A DNA stretch of 64,000 bases, from contig CAWFPB010000001.1 of assembly GCA_963817755.1 (NCBI GenBank), forward strand, positions 558,001 to 622,000, written 5' to 3'. Positions 52,706 to 62,190 of this stretch are shown piece after piece; positions within the stretch are counted from its first letter, which is position 1; each line of letters starts with the position of its first letter. The notes below the pieces were generated by a model. The model saw nothing but the letters and a program-made list of their open reading frames with translations, ran no database searches and was not told the origin of the DNA. Source of the stretch: Oleiagrimonas sp963817755 (lineage in GTDB: Bacteria; Pseudomonadota; Gammaproteobacteria; Xanthomonadales; Rhodanobacteraceae). The position numbers were made by a program, and so were the translations under genes.

Positions 52706-54172
52706 ATGCACGCCCCGGAACCGAACATGACCCAGGAACAGCCGCTGGCCCTCGCCGAATCCCGACTGCTGACGCCGGGAGGCCTGAGCGTGGGCGACCT
52801 GGACCGTGTCTTCGCACGCCTGATGGCGCCGTCGGTGGATGCCGCCGACCTGTATTTCCAGCACTCGCGCAGCGAGTCCTGGGTGCTCGAGGACGGCATC
52901 GTGCGCGACGGCAACCACAGCATTGAGCAGGGTGTGGGCGTGCGCGCCATGAGCGGCGAGAAGACCGGATTCGCCTACGCCGACGACATCGTCATGCCGC
53001 AGTTGCTGGAGGCCGCCGGCGCAGCCGGCGCGATCGCCGCCAGCGGCAACGGCGCGGGCCGGCCCCTGGCGCTGCGCGGCGGGCGATCCCTGTATCCGGC
53101 GCTGGACCCGGTCGACAGCCTGCCCAACGAGGACAAGATCCGCGTGCTGCGCGAGGTCGATGCACATGCGCGCAGCCGGGATCCTCGCGTGACCCAGGTG
53201 GTGGTGAGCCTGGCCGGCACCGTCGACACGGTGCTGGTGGCCGCGGCCGACGGCACCCTGGCGGCCGACGTGCGGCCGCTGGTGCGCCTGAACGTGCAGG
53301 TCATCGCCGAACAGGGCGGGCGGCGTGAATCGGGGTTTGCCGGCGGCGGCGGTCGCTACGACTACCACACGCTGCTGGACAGCGGCAATGCGCTTCGCTG
53401 GGCGGCCGAAGCCGTGCGCCAGGCCCTGGTCAACCTGGAGGCGGTCGACGCGCCGGCCGGCAGCATGCCGGTGGTGCTGGGACCGGGCTGGCCCGGCGTG
53501 CTGTTGCACGAAGCCGTGGGCCACGGCCTGGAGGGCGACTTCAACCGCAAGGGCAGTTCGGCCTTCAGCGGGCGCATCGGCGAGCGGGTGGCCGCGCCCG
53601 GCGTGACCGTGGTCGACGACGGCACCCTGGAAGGCCGGCGCGGCTCGCTCAGCATCGACGACGAGGGCGTGAGCAGCCAGTGCACCACGCTGATCGAGGA
53701 CGGCATCCTGGTCGGCTACATGCAGGACAAGCTCAATGCGCGCCTGATGGGCATGGCACCGACCGGCAATGGCCGGCGCGAGTCGTTCGCGCACCTGCCG
53801 ATGCCGCGCATGACCAACACCTACATGCGCGCCGGCACCCACGACCCCGAGGAGATCCTGCGTTCGGTCAAGCGCGGCCTGTACGCGGTCAACTTCGGTG
53901 GCGGCCAGGTCGACATCACCAGCGGCAAGTTCGTGTTCTCGGCGGCCGAGGCCTACCTGATCGAGGACGGCAAGGTCACGCGGCCGGTCAAGGGCGCGAC
54001 CCTGGTCGGCTCGGGACCGGACGTGCTCACGCGGGTGTCGATGATCGGCAACGACCTGGCCCTGGACGAAGGCATCGGCGTGTGCGGCAAGGACGGTCAG
54101 AGCGTGCCGGTCGGCGTGGGCCAGCCGACCCTGCGCGTGGATGCAATGACGGTCGGCGGCACGGCGTCCTGA
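52706..54172 (+). CDS. tldD: Metalloprotease TldD
   Basis: 488 aa. Zinc site HEAVGH (His268 and His272 with this start) in LLHEAVGHGLEGDF. TldD/TldE (PmbA) is a heterodimeric protease that trims microcin B17 and the CcdA antitoxin. The ending VGQPTLRVDAMTVGGTA is the family end. A second in-frame ATG at 52727 is an equally possible start. A TACAAT box at 52660 may be its promoter. Confidence 0.95.
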   Translation: MHAPEPNMTQEQPLALAESRLLTPGGLSVGDLDRVFARLMAPSVDAADLYFQHSRSESWVLEDGIVRDGNHSIEQGVGVRAMSGEKTGFAYADDIVMPQLLEAAGAAGAIAASGNGAGRPLALRGGRSLYPALDPVDSLPNEDKIRVLREVDAHARSRDPRVTQVVVSLAGTVDTVLVAAADGTLAADVRPLVRLNVQVIAEQGGRRESGFAGGGGRYDYHTLLDSGNALRWAAEAVRQALVNLEAVDAPAGSMPVVLGPGWPGVLLHEAVGHGLEGDFNRKGSSAFSGRIGERVAAPGVTVVDDGTLEGRRGSLSIDDEGVSSQCTTLIEDGILVGYMQDKLNARLMGMAPTGNGRRESFAHLPMPRMTNTYMRAGTHDPEEILRSVKRGLYAVNFGGGQVDITSGKFVFSAAEAYLIEDGKVTRPVKGATLVGSGPDVLTRVSMIGNDLALDEGIGVCGKDGQSVPVGVGQPTLRVDAMTVGGTAS

Positions 54173-54197
54173 GCCCCGGCGGCGCCACGCGCGCCGC

Positions 54198-54731
54198 TCA
54201 ATCGTCGACGATGTCGCGCAGCGCGCGGAACAGCTCGCGGTAGGCGCGCGGCGGCTTGTCGGCGGCGCGCTCGGCCTGCGCGCGCCGGATCAGCGAACGC
54301 AGGTGCTGGCGATCGATGCCGGGATGCTCGGCGATCAGTCCGGCCAGCGCGTCGTCGCCATCCTCGAGCAGGCGCTCGCGCAGGGTTTCCAGGCGCTGCA
54401 TGGCGGCATGTTCGCGGCGACGCTCGGCACGGTTCTCGCCCAGCGCGGCCTGGGCGGCCGCGAAGGCGTCCTCGTCGTGGCGGCGCATCAGCTTGGCCAG
54501 GTAGGCCATCTGCCGCTTGCGCGCCCCGTACGCACGGATGCCGCGCACGTGCGCGATCTCGGCGCGCACGTCCTCGGGCAGGTCGATCTGGCCGAGACGG
54601 TTGGGCGTCATCGCGACCAGTTGCTCGGCCAGCGCCAGCACGGCCAGCGCATCGCGACGGCGCTGGCTGCGGCTGGGGCCGAATTCCTGCGGGTCGTCTT
54701 CGTGCTCGTCCAAGGGAAGGGTTTCCGGCAT
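54198..54731 (-). CDS. darP: Ribosome-associated protein DarP (YjgA)
   Basis: 177 aa, DUF615. The 50S late-assembly factor is helical and basic. SRSQRRRDALAVLALAEQLV and RAYGARKRQMAYLAKLMRR are signatures. It lies between tldD and pmbA on the opposite strand; in many bacteria yjgA neighbours pmbA. The ATG at 54731 is preferred; an in-frame ATG 24 bp upstream is an alternative. Confidence 0.92.
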   Translation of the reverse strand: MPETLPLDEHEDDPQEFGPSRSQRRRDALAVLALAEQLVAMTPNRLGQIDLPEDVRAEIAHVRGIRAYGARKRQMAYLAKLMRRHDEDAFAAAQAALGENRAERRREHAAMQRLETLRERLLEDGDDALAGLIAEHPGIDRQHLRSLIRRAQAERAADKPPRAYRELFRALRDIVDD

Positions 54732-54823
54732 GCGTGAGGCGGCATTGTCCCGCATCCGCAGCCAACACGCGAGGCGTTGCGGTCTCGTGAGACAATCGAC
54801 AGCCTGCATTCAAGGAGACGCAC

Positions 54824-56179
54824 GTGAACGCCATTGCCCCGACGTCCGACACCGCCGCCGAACTGGATCGCCTGGCCGAACTGGCCGAGGACGTGATCGC
54901 GCGCGCCGGCGAGGCGGGCGCCAGCCAGGCCGAGGTCTCGGCCAGCGTCAACACCGGACTGAACGTGAACGTGCGCCTGGGCGAAGTGGAAACGGTCGAG
55001 CGCACCCAGGACCGCGGCTTCGGCCTGACGGTGTACTTCGGCCAGCGCAAGGGTTCGGCCAGCACCGCCGACCTGCGTCCCGAATCGATCCGCGCCACGA
55101 TCGAGCAGGCCTGCGCCATCGCCCGCTTCACGGAGGAGGATCCGTTCGCCGGCCTGGCCGATCCCGAGCGCATGGCGCGCGAGTTCCCGGACCTGGACGT
55201 ATGGCACCCGTGGCGCCTGGATGTCGAGGAGGCGATTGCCATCGGCCGGCGCATCGAGGATGCCGGGCGCTCGGTCGAAGGCATCACCAATTCCGAAGGC
55301 GCCTCGATCAGCACCGAGTCCAGCCTCGGGGTGTACGCCAACTCGCACGGCTTTCTGGGTCGCGAGACGGGGACCCGGCACATGCTCTCGTGCGCGCTGA
55401 TCGCCGGTCGCGGCGATGCCATGCAGCGTGATTACTGGTACGACAGCACGCGCAGCGCGGACGACCTCATGCATGCCCAGGCCCTGGGGCGCGAGGCCGC
55501 CCGGCGCACGCTGGCGCGCTGCGGGGCGAAAAGCCTGTCCACGCGCCAGTGCCCGGTGCTGTTCGCACCGCCGGTGGCGCGCAGCCTGGTCGGTCACCTG
55601 CTGGCCGCGGTCAGTGGTGGGTCACTGTACCGGCGCGCCAGCTTCCTGCTCGATCACGCCGGCAAGCGCATCCTGCCCGAGTGGCTGGACATCCACGAGC
55701 GACCGCACCTCAAGCGCGGCCAGGCCTCGACCAACTTCGATGCCGAAGGCGTGGCCACGACCGAATCGGCGCTGGTCGCCGGCGGCGTGCTGGAACGCTA
55801 CCTGCTGGGCAGCTATTCGGCGCGCAAGCTGGGGCTGGCCAGCACCGGCAATGCCGGCGGCACGCACAACATCGTGGTCGGCCATGGCGAGGACGATTTC
55901 GACGCGATGCTGGCGCGACTGGGCACCGGCCTGCTGGTCACCGAGGTCATGGGGCAGGGCGTGTCCATCCTCACCGGCGACTACTCGCGCGGCGCTGCAG
56001 GCTTCTGGGTCGAAAACGGCGCGATCGCGTTTCCGGTGCAGGAAGTCACCATCGCCGCCAACCTGCGCGACATGTTCGCCGGCATCGTGGCGGTGGGCGC
56101 GGACGTGGACCGGCGCTCTTCCGTGTTGACCGGCTCGATCCTGGTCGAACGCATGACCGTGGCCGGTGATGCGGCCTGA
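54824..56179 (+). CDS. pmbA: Metalloprotease PmbA (TldE)
   Basis: 451 aa. Non-zinc-binding partner of TldD; no HExxxH is present, as expected. QDRGFGLTVYFGQRKGSAST and the C-terminal SRGAAGFWVENGAIAFPVQE are conserved. GTG start at 54824 after AAGGAG. Diverges from darP with a gap of 92 bp. Confidence 0.95.
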   Translation: MNAIAPTSDTAAELDRLAELAEDVIARAGEAGASQAEVSASVNTGLNVNVRLGEVETVERTQDRGFGLTVYFGQRKGSASTADLRPESIRATIEQACAIARFTEEDPFAGLADPERMAREFPDLDVWHPWRLDVEEAIAIGRRIEDAGRSVEGITNSEGASISTESSLGVYANSHGFLGRETGTRHMLSCALIAGRGDAMQRDYWYDSTRSADDLMHAQALGREAARRTLARCGAKSLSTRQCPVLFAPPVARSLVGHLLAAVSGGSLYRRASFLLDHAGKRILPEWLDIHERPHLKRGQASTNFDAEGVATTESALVAGGVLERYLLGSYSARKLGLASTGNAGGTHNIVVGHGEDDFDAMLARLGTGLLVTEVMGQGVSILTGDYSRGAAGFWVENGAIAFPVQEVTIAANLRDMFAGIVAVGADVDRRSSVLTGSILVERMTVAGDAA

Positions 56180-56257
56180 AAAGCCGTGACCATGCTCCCT
56201 TGACACCCCGGGGAACGGCGCGGAAAGTGGCCTCGTCCATACGAGGAGGAGATGGCC

Positions 56258-56734
56258 ATGAACACCCCGTCTGACCAGATGCCCCCGAACCCGCCGCCCG
56301 CCGCCGGAACGCCGCCGCCGACCGAGCCGCCGCCGGTGGAACCGGCCGCCACGGGTGAAATCGACCCGCAGGAGCGCCAGTGGGGCATGTTCGCCCATCT
56401 GTCGGCGTTGATCGGTGGCTTCGTCACCACCGGCTGGGCCGGCAGCATCGGCTGCTTCATCGGCCCGCTGGTCATCTGGCTGGTGAAAAAGGACACCATG
56501 CCGTTCGTCGACGACCAGGGCAAGGAAGCGCTGAACTTCAACATCACCGTGGCGATCGTGTTCTTCGCCCTGTTGTTGTTGACGATCGTCACCCTGGGCG
56601 TCGGACTGATCATTGCCGTGCCCGGGTGGATCATCATCGGCATCTACTGGCTGGTGATGACCATCGTGGCCTCGATCAAGGCCAATGAAGGCGTGACCTA
56701 CCGCTATCCGATCTGTCTGCGCCTGATCAAGTAG
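56258..56734 (+). CDS. DUF4870 membrane protein
   Basis: 158 aa. A Pro-rich cytosolic N-terminus (about 1-35) is followed by QERQWGMFAHLSALIG, the DUF4870 entry, and three helices with PFVDDQGKEALNFNIT between. The ATG at 56258 is chosen over 56252 because GGAGGA ends just before the latter, leaving correct spacing only to 56258. Function unknown. It converges on ispA. Confidence 0.9.
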   Translation: MNTPSDQMPPNPPPAAGTPPPTEPPPVEPAATGEIDPQERQWGMFAHLSALIGGFVTTGWAGSIGCFIGPLVIWLVKKDTMPFVDDQGKEALNFNITVAIVFFALLLLTIVTLGVGLIIAVPGWIIIGIYWLVMTIVASIKANEGVTYRYPICLRLIK

Positions 56735-56761
56735 GGACGGATCATCCGGCCGGGTGCGCGC

Positions 56762-57667
56762 TCAGTGCGCGCGCTCGGCCGTAAAGCGTGCCAGTTGCAC
56801 CAGCAGACCGGACGGTTCGCCGAGGAAAGCCACCGCGGCCACCGCCTCGTCCACCAGCGCGTGCAGCCGCTCGCGCGATGCGTCGATGCCCAGCAAGGCG
56901 GGGAAGGTCGACTTGGCCTGGGCCGCGTCCTTGCCGGCGGTCTTGCCCAGCACCGCGGTGTCCGCTTCCACGTCGAGGATGTCGTCGCGGACCTGGAAGG
57001 CCAGGCCCACGGCATGCGCGTAGCGGTCCAGTGCCTGCAGCGTGCCCTCGTCGGTGCCACCGCCGGCCAGCGCCCCCAGTTGCACCGAGGCGCGGATCAG
57101 CGCGCCGGTCTTCATCTCGTGCATGCGTTCGAGCGCGGTCACGTCCAGGCGCTTGCCGGTGGCTCGGAGGTCCACGGCCTGGCCGCCGGCCATGCCCTGG
57201 GCGCCGCAGGCCGTGCCCAGCGTGCGCAGCATGCGCACCCGCACGGCATCATCCACCTGCAGGTGTCCGTCGCCGGCCAGCAGTTCGAAGGCCAGCGCCT
57301 GCAGGGCGTCGCCGGCGAGGATGGCCATGGCCTCGCCGTAGGCCACGTGACAGGTCGGCTGGCCGCGCCGCAGGGCGTCGTCGTCCATGGCCGGCAGGTC
57401 GTCGTGCACCAGGGAATAGGCGTGAATCAGCTCGACCGAGCAGGCCGGAGCGTCCAGCACATCGAGTGCGCCACCGACGGCATGGCCGGCGGCATACACC
57501 AGCAGCGGGCGCAGGCGCTTGCCGCCGCCCAGCACGGCGTAGCGCATGGCCTGGACCAGCGTGTCGCCCTCATCGGGAGAAGCAGGGAACAGTGCGGCCA
57601 GGGCCCGGTTGGCGCGCGCAACCAGCGCATCCGGGGCCGGGCACGGATCAGGTGGCGTCGGGATCAA
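56762..57667 (-). CDS. ispA: Farnesyl diphosphate synthase
   Basis: 301 aa. Makes C15 FPP from IPP and DMAPP/GPP. First aspartate motif DDLPAMDDD (Asp89-Asp97), second DDILD; GGKRLRP at 48-54. The start is TTG at 57667 inside the end of xseB (20-bp overlap), with no in-frame ATG near. E. coli places dxs after ispA; here the operon ends. Confidence 0.94.
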   Translation of the reverse strand: MIPTPPDPCPAPDALVARANRALAALFPASPDEGDTLVQAMRYAVLGGGKRLRPLLVYAAGHAVGGALDVLDAPACSVELIHAYSLVHDDLPAMDDDALRRGQPTCHVAYGEAMAILAGDALQALAFELLAGDGHLQVDDAVRVRMLRTLGTACGAQGMAGGQAVDLRATGKRLDVTALERMHEMKTGALIRASVQLGALAGGGTDEGTLQALDRYAHAVGLAFQVRDDILDVEADTAVLGKTAGKDAAQAKSTFPALLGIDASRERLHALVDEAVAAVAFLGEPSGLLVQLARFTAERAH

Positions 57668-57908
57668 GGGGCTCGGCGTCTTCGGGGGACTCGGGATCGA
57701 GCAGCTTGCTCACGCGCAACTGGGCCTGTTGCAGCGCCGTTTCGCAATCGCGGTACAGCGCGACACCGCGTTCGAACGAACGCAGCGATTCGTCCAGCGA
57801 GAGTTCGCCGTCCTCCATGCGACCGACCAGCTGCTCGAGCTCCTTCAGGGATTGCTCGAAGTGTTCGATCTGGTCCGGAGGGGTATCGCTTGCAGGGGGC
57901 TTGGCCAT
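57648..57908 (-). CDS. xseB: Exodeoxyribonuclease VII small subunit
   Basis: 86 aa. Small helical subunit of ExoVII; FEQSLKELEQLVGRMEDGELSLDESLRSFERG is the family core (read in two parts). Overlaps ispA. Start at ATG 57908. The gap to 58060 holds nothing I can support. Confidence 0.94.
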   Translation of the reverse strand: MAKPPASDTPPDQIEHFEQSLKELEQLVGRMEDGELSLDESLRSFERGVALYRDCETALQQAQLRVSKLLDPESPEDAEPLDPDAT

Positions 57909-58060
57909 GGCACGGAAACGGGAAAGCTCGGGTAGGACCAGTGTAACCGGTCGGAGGTTTTCCTGTCCGCGTGCCGGCCCTTCGGGCGGATGCGGGGTAC
58001 GAATTCGCAACGCCCGCGACCGGCCGCCGGACGGGCGGCTGCGATCACGAGCGTTGCGGA

Positions 58061-58504
58061 TCAATCGCCGTCGTCGTGGTCGCGGCGGTGACCGCGATCA
58101 TGCCCCCTTCCGTGACCATGACCATGACCGTGTTCGTGTTCGCCGCGCTCGTGGTGCCTCCAGTGCACGCGGTGGCCGCCATACCGGCGGACCACGTAGG
58201 TATGACGTCGATACGGATGCACGGTGCCCAGTTCGATGTTGACCCCGCCTACCCGCACGTAGGCGCGCAGGGCCATGGGCAGCTCGGCACCGGCCTGCCA
58301 GCCGTTGCCGGACAGCCAGAACCACATGTGGCGGGCGGGCGCGTAGTAGACCTCGCCGTTGGGGTAGTAGACGTAGTGGTGCCGATGATGGGCGCGTTCG
58401 CCGTGTGCCGGGGCCCAGGGCGGCGGGTCGGCCAGGGCCAAACTGGCCGTGGCGGCCAGCAGCAGCGGCATCAGTGCGATGAGCAGGCGGTTCCTGATCT
58501 CCAT
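58061..58504 (-). CDS. Exported protein with histidine-rich tail
   Basis: 147 aa. Signal peptide (LLIALMPLLLAATASLALA), then a compact domain rich in Tyr/Trp (YYPNGEVYYAPARHMWFWLSG), and a C-terminus made almost only of His, Gly, Arg and Asp. The tail suggests binding of Ni, Zn or Cu in the periplasm. GGGGAG precedes the ATG. No family recognised with certainty; similar short proteins with a YYPxxxVYY pattern occur in proteobacteria. Confidence 0.75.
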   Translation of the reverse strand: MEIRNRLLIALMPLLLAATASLALADPPPWAPAHGERAHHRHHYVYYPNGEVYYAPARHMWFWLSGNGWQAGAELPMALRAYVRVGGVNIELGTVHPYRRHTYVVRRYGGHRVHWRHHERGEHEHGHGHGHGRGHDRGHRRDHDDGD

Positions 58505-58596
58505 GTACTCTCCCCAAGGGGCGGTGGGACGGTGTCCATGAAAAGGGTACGTCCCGGTACATGCGCTGAATGTGCGCCAGCGCGCGGGACCAGCGT

Positions 58597-59895
58597 TCAG
58601 GTGGGCGGTGTCCAGCGCGGACGCCGCCCGAGGCGCGCGAACAGGGCCTCGCCGTCCTCCGTGCACCAGCGGTCGGCGACGGCCAGGAGACGGTCGTCCG
58701 GGCCGTACAGGATCGGGCAGAACCGGCGCTGCCAGGGCGGCACGCCGGTTTGCTGGAAAAGGTCGCGCAGCGCGCGGGTGTGGCGGTCGCCGAGCGGCTT
58801 CAGGCGCAGGCCGCGCACGTCCAGGCGCACGCGCAGGGCCGGAGGCTCGGTCTTCGTGGCACCTTCCGTCGACCAGCAAAGTTCCCCGGCGGGTAGCGTC
58901 AACGCCCCGCCATGCCAGGTGGTTTCCCATTGATCGGGTACGGACGGAAGTGGCGCCATGGCATGGAGCCGCCCTCGCCAAATCCGGACCTCCGTACCGG
59001 GCCAGGCGATGCGCGGCACGCGGTCGGCGGCGGCCTCGCGGACCTGGCGTTCCAGTTCGTGGCGCTGGGCGTGGGTGGGTGCGGGCAGTCGTGCGCCGTG
59101 CAGCCACAGCTCCAGCGTGCGGGCGCGCAGCGCCGGATGCGCCGAGACCCAGGCGCCTGCATCCAGGCTGCCGTCCTCGCCCCGCGCCGTGGCCAGCAGC
59201 GTCTCGGCATGCCGGTCGAGGAAATCCGCCTGTTCGCGCTGCAGCCGTGCGGCATGGGACAGCGAGGGCGCGGCGTGCGGCCAGTGGCGCTGCAACAGGG
59301 GCAGGATCTGCAGGCGCAGGTAGCTGCGGGCCATGTCCGGATCGCGGTTGGCCGGATCCTCGATGCTGTCCAGGCCGGCGCTGCGTGCGTAGGCGGCCAG
59401 TTCGGCGCGGGGTGTGTCCAGCAGCGGCCGCCACAGCTGGCCGCGGCCCAGCGGGCGATGTTCGCGCATGCCGCCCAGTCCGTGCGGTCCGGCGCCGCGC
59501 AGCAACTTCAGCAGCACGGTCTCGGCCTGATCGTCGCGGTGGTGCGCGGTGACCAGCCATTCGTTTTCGCCCAGGACCTGCTCGAAGGCCGCGTAGCGGG
59601 CGTGGCGTGCTGCGGCCTCGGGGCCTTCGCCGCGTGCGTTCACCTGGACTCGGACGGTTTCCAGCGGCACCGGCAGTCGGCCGCACAGCGCCACACAGGC
59701 TTCGGCCCAGGCGGCGCTGTCAGGATGGAGGCCGTGGTCGATGTGCAGCGCACGCAGGGCGCGCGAGCCTCGGATGGCGGCCAGCGCGTGCAGCAGCGCG
59801 GTCGAGTCGCGGCCGCCGCTGAAGGCCACGCACAAGGGCGGATCGCCGGCCTGTGACCAGGCGCGGTCGAGCCGATGCGTCAGCGGCGCGTCCAT
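58597..59895 (-). CDS. tilS: tRNA(Ile)-lysidine synthetase
   Basis: 432 aa. Adds lysine to C34 of tRNA-Ile(CAU). PP-loop SGGRDS at 26-31; HHRDDQAETVLL near 118-129; a C-terminal TilS domain with LKPLGDRHTRALRDLFQQTGVPPWQR. It is four bases downstream of the NYN gene stop. Essential for reading AUA. Confidence 0.95.
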   Translation of the reverse strand: MDAPLTHRLDRAWSQAGDPPLCVAFSGGRDSTALLHALAAIRGSRALRALHIDHGLHPDSAAWAEACVALCGRLPVPLETVRVQVNARGEGPEAAARHARYAAFEQVLGENEWLVTAHHRDDQAETVLLKLLRGAGPHGLGGMREHRPLGRGQLWRPLLDTPRAELAAYARSAGLDSIEDPANRDPDMARSYLRLQILPLLQRHWPHAAPSLSHAARLQREQADFLDRHAETLLATARGEDGSLDAGAWVSAHPALRARTLELWLHGARLPAPTHAQRHELERQVREAAADRVPRIAWPGTEVRIWRGRLHAMAPLPSVPDQWETTWHGGALTLPAGELCWSTEGATKTEPPALRVRLDVRGLRLKPLGDRHTRALRDLFQQTGVPPWQRRFCPILYGPDDRLLAVADRWCTEDGEALFARLGRRPRWTPPT

Positions 59896-59899
59896 CGGT

Positions 59900-60634
59900 T
59901 CACTTGCGGCGCTTGTCGCGCACGTAGATCAGCCGCTGCGATCCGTGTCCGCGCTCCTCGATCTCGAACAGCTGGGTAGCCGTGACCAGGTCGCTGAGCT
60001 TGCGGTAGCCGTAGTTGCGCGGGTCGAACTCCGGTGCCTGCTTGGCCACGTTGCTGCCGACCGCGCCCAGGTGGGTCCAGCCGCTGTCGTCCGAGCCGGC
60101 ATCGACGGCGCCGCGCAACAGCCGCACCAGGCGCGTGTCCTGCTTGAGCTTGGCCGAGGACTGGCGCTTGGCCGGCTGCTCGTCCTCGGTCTGCTCCAGC
60201 AGCAGCTCGGTGTAGATGAACTTGTCGCAGGCGGCGACGAACGGTTCGGGCGTCTTCTTCTCGCCGAAGCCGTACACGGTCAGACCCGATTCGCGGATGC
60301 GCGCGGCCAGGCGGGTGAAGTCACTGTCGCTGGAGACGATGCAGAAGCCGTCGAAGCGCTCGGTGTAGAGCAGGTCCATGGCGTCGATGATCATCGCCGA
60401 ATCGGTGGCGTTCTTGCCGCGCGTGTAGCCGAACTGCTGGATCGGCTGGATCGAGTGCGTGAGCAGGGTGTCCTTCCAGCCCTTCAGGTGGGTGCCGGTC
60501 CAGTCGCCGTAGATGCGTTTGGCGTGCGCGGTGCCGTACTTGGCGATCTCGGCCAGCAGGCCCTCGACGATGGCCGGCTGGGCGTTGTCGGCATCGATCA
60601 GGACCGCCAGGCGGGCGGTGGATGCATTGGCCAT
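59900..60634 (-). CDS. NYN-domain/LabA-like protein with OST-HTH domain
   Basis: 244 aa. N-terminal PIN-like NYN domain with acidic residues Asp14 and Asp16 (VLIDADNAQ), KNATDSAMIIDAMDL and VSSDSDFTRLA; a C-terminal LOTUS/OST-HTH domain (about 170-240). Probable RNA nuclease or RNA-binding protein; targets unknown. Together with tilS on the minus strand. Confidence 0.9.
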   Translation of the reverse strand: MANASTARLAVLIDADNAQPAIVEGLLAEIAKYGTAHAKRIYGDWTGTHLKGWKDTLLTHSIQPIQQFGYTRGKNATDSAMIIDAMDLLYTERFDGFCIVSSDSDFTRLAARIRESGLTVYGFGEKKTPEPFVAACDKFIYTELLLEQTEDEQPAKRQSSAKLKQDTRLVRLLRGAVDAGSDDSGWTHLGAVGSNVAKQAPEFDPRNYGYRKLSDLVTATQLFEIEERGHGSQRLIYVRDKRRK

Positions 60635-60704
60635 GGAGTGGACTCCTTGCGGGGTTGCGACGATGGTAACGCGTACTCGCAGGGCTTGTTGCGCACGGCC
60701 GGCA

Positions 60705-61124
60705 TCAGGCGGGCAGGTCCTCGCCGGTGAAGTTCAGTTCGATGCGGGTGCCGGCGGGGTCGTGCAGGAACAGCTGGACCTGGTGCAGGTCGTCGACCTG
60801 GTCGACGCGAAAATCGATCCCGGCTTCGTGCAGGCGGTGCAGGGTGTCGGCCAGGCCCCGGCAGGCGAAGGCAACGTGGTCGAATCCTGCGTGTGGCGGC
60901 GTGGACGTGGCGCCTTCGGCGGCCTTCGGGTCGATGGTCAGGTGCACCACGTCGCGTTCGCCGGCGTACAGCCAGTAGCCGTTCGAACCGGACCGGAAAC
61001 GCGGGCGCGGGCCTTCGCGCAGGCCGATCACGTCGACGTAGAAGGCGCGCAGATGTTCGACCAGCGGCTCGGGGCCGCGCAGGTTGACGTGGGCGATGCC
61101 GGAAACCGGCGGGGGGTCGCTCAT
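60705..61124 (-). CDS. VOC-family (glyoxalase/dioxygenase-fold) protein
   Basis: 139 aa. Two beta-alpha-beta-beta-beta units; HVNL near residue 12, HLTI near 71 (DVVHLTID), FDHVAF near 90 and a late ELNF glutamate give a likely H-H-E metal site. The function may be lyase or resistance; unknown. Its ATG overlaps the accA stop (ATGA), so it is translated with accA. Confidence 0.87.
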   Translation of the reverse strand: MSDPPPVSGIAHVNLRGPEPLVEHLRAFYVDVIGLREGPRPRFRSGSNGYWLYAGERDVVHLTIDPKAAEGATSTPPHAGFDHVAFACRGLADTLHRLHEAGIDFRVDQVDDLHQVQLFLHDPAGTRIELNFTGEDLPA

Positions 61125-62080
61125 CCGCCGGTGTAGGCGCCGAAGCTGCGCAGGCGCTGGTAGCGCTGCTCCAGCAGCGTGGCGGTGGGCAGGGCCTGGA
61201 GTTCGTCGAGCTGGTTGAGCAGCATGGCCTTCAGGCGCACGGCAGTGCTGTGCGGATTGCGGTGTGCGCCACCCATGGGCTCGCGCAGGATCTTGTCGAT
61301 CAGGCCAAACCCCTTGAGCTGCTGCGCGGTCATCTGCAGTGCCTCGGCGGCAACCTTGGCTTTTTCCGCGCTCTTCCACAGGATCGAGGCGCAGCCTTCC
61401 GGGGTAATGACCGAATAGGTCGAGTACTGCAGCATGTTGATGCGGTCGCCCACGCCGATGGCCAGCGCGCCGCCAGAGCCGCCCTCGCCGATCACCGTGC
61501 AGACGATCGGCACCTTCAGCTCGGACATTTCCAGCAGATTGCGCGCGATGGCCTCGCTCTGGCCGCGCTCTTCGGCACCCACGCCGGGGTAGGCGCCCAT
61601 GGTGTCGATCAGGGTCAGCAGCGGCAGGCCGAAGCGCTCGGCCATCTTCATCAGGCGCAGCGCCTTGCGGTAGCCTTCCGGGCGCGGCATGCCGAAGTTG
61701 CGACGGATCTTGCCCCGGGTGTCGCGTGCCTTCTGGTGGCCGATGATCATCACCGCGCGGCCGTTGATGCGGCCCAGGCCGCCGACGATGGCCGCGTCGT
61801 CGGCGTAGGCGCGGTCGCCGGCCAGCTCGTGGAATTCCTCGCACATGACCTCGATGTAGTCGAGGGTGTACGGACGCATCGGGTGGCGCGAGATCTGGCA
61901 CACCTGCCACGGAGTCAGGTGTTTGAAGATCTCGGCCGTCTTGCTACGCAGCTTGGTGCGCAGGCGCTTCACTTCCTCGTCGATGTCGAACGCCTGCCCG
62001 TGGCTGGCATGGCGAAGCTCCTCGATCTTCGCGTCCAGTTCGGCGATGGGTTGTTCGAAGTCCAGGAAATTCGCGTTCAT
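61121..62080 (-). CDS. accA: Acetyl-CoA carboxylase carboxyltransferase alpha subunit
   Basis: 319 aa, the same length as in E. coli. MNANFLDFEQPIAELDAKI starts the family; GRINGRAVMIIGHQKARD and GEGGSGGALAIGVGD are hallmarks of the crotonase-like transferase. Works with AccD. An ATG 24 bp upstream is not preferred. Confidence 0.97.
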   Translation of the reverse strand: MNANFLDFEQPIAELDAKIEELRHASHGQAFDIDEEVKRLRTKLRSKTAEIFKHLTPWQVCQISRHPMRPYTLDYIEVMCEEFHELAGDRAYADDAAIVGGLGRINGRAVMIIGHQKARDTRGKIRRNFGMPRPEGYRKALRLMKMAERFGLPLLTLIDTMGAYPGVGAEERGQSEAIARNLLEMSELKVPIVCTVIGEGGSGGALAIGVGDRINMLQYSTYSVITPEGCASILWKSAEKAKVAAEALQMTAQQLKGFGLIDKILREPMGGAHRNPHSTAVRLKAMLLNQLDELQALPTATLLEQRYQRLRSFGAYTGG

Positions 62081-62110
62081 GCGGCCCGTGTTCGGTCGAT
62101 GCAAAGCGGC

Positions 62111-62116
62111 AGTATA
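62111..62116 (-). promoter_or_regulatory. accA: Candidate -10 box of accA
   Basis: TATACT on the minus strand, 30 bp before the accA ATG and 75 bp after the dnaE stop. It would give accA its own promoter; no clear -35. Confidence 0.35.
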
Positions 62117-62190
62117 GCTGGAGCGTCCCTCCGGGCGACAGGCATGCGATGTTCGATCGGCAATTCGTGCAACAGGTCGCTGGAAGAGCC

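Noticed and set aside
56735..56761. Bidirectional terminator between the DUF4870 gene and ispA
   Set aside because: GC-rich complementary bits (GTGCGCGC) exist, but they fall partly inside ispA and no T-tract follows on either strand.
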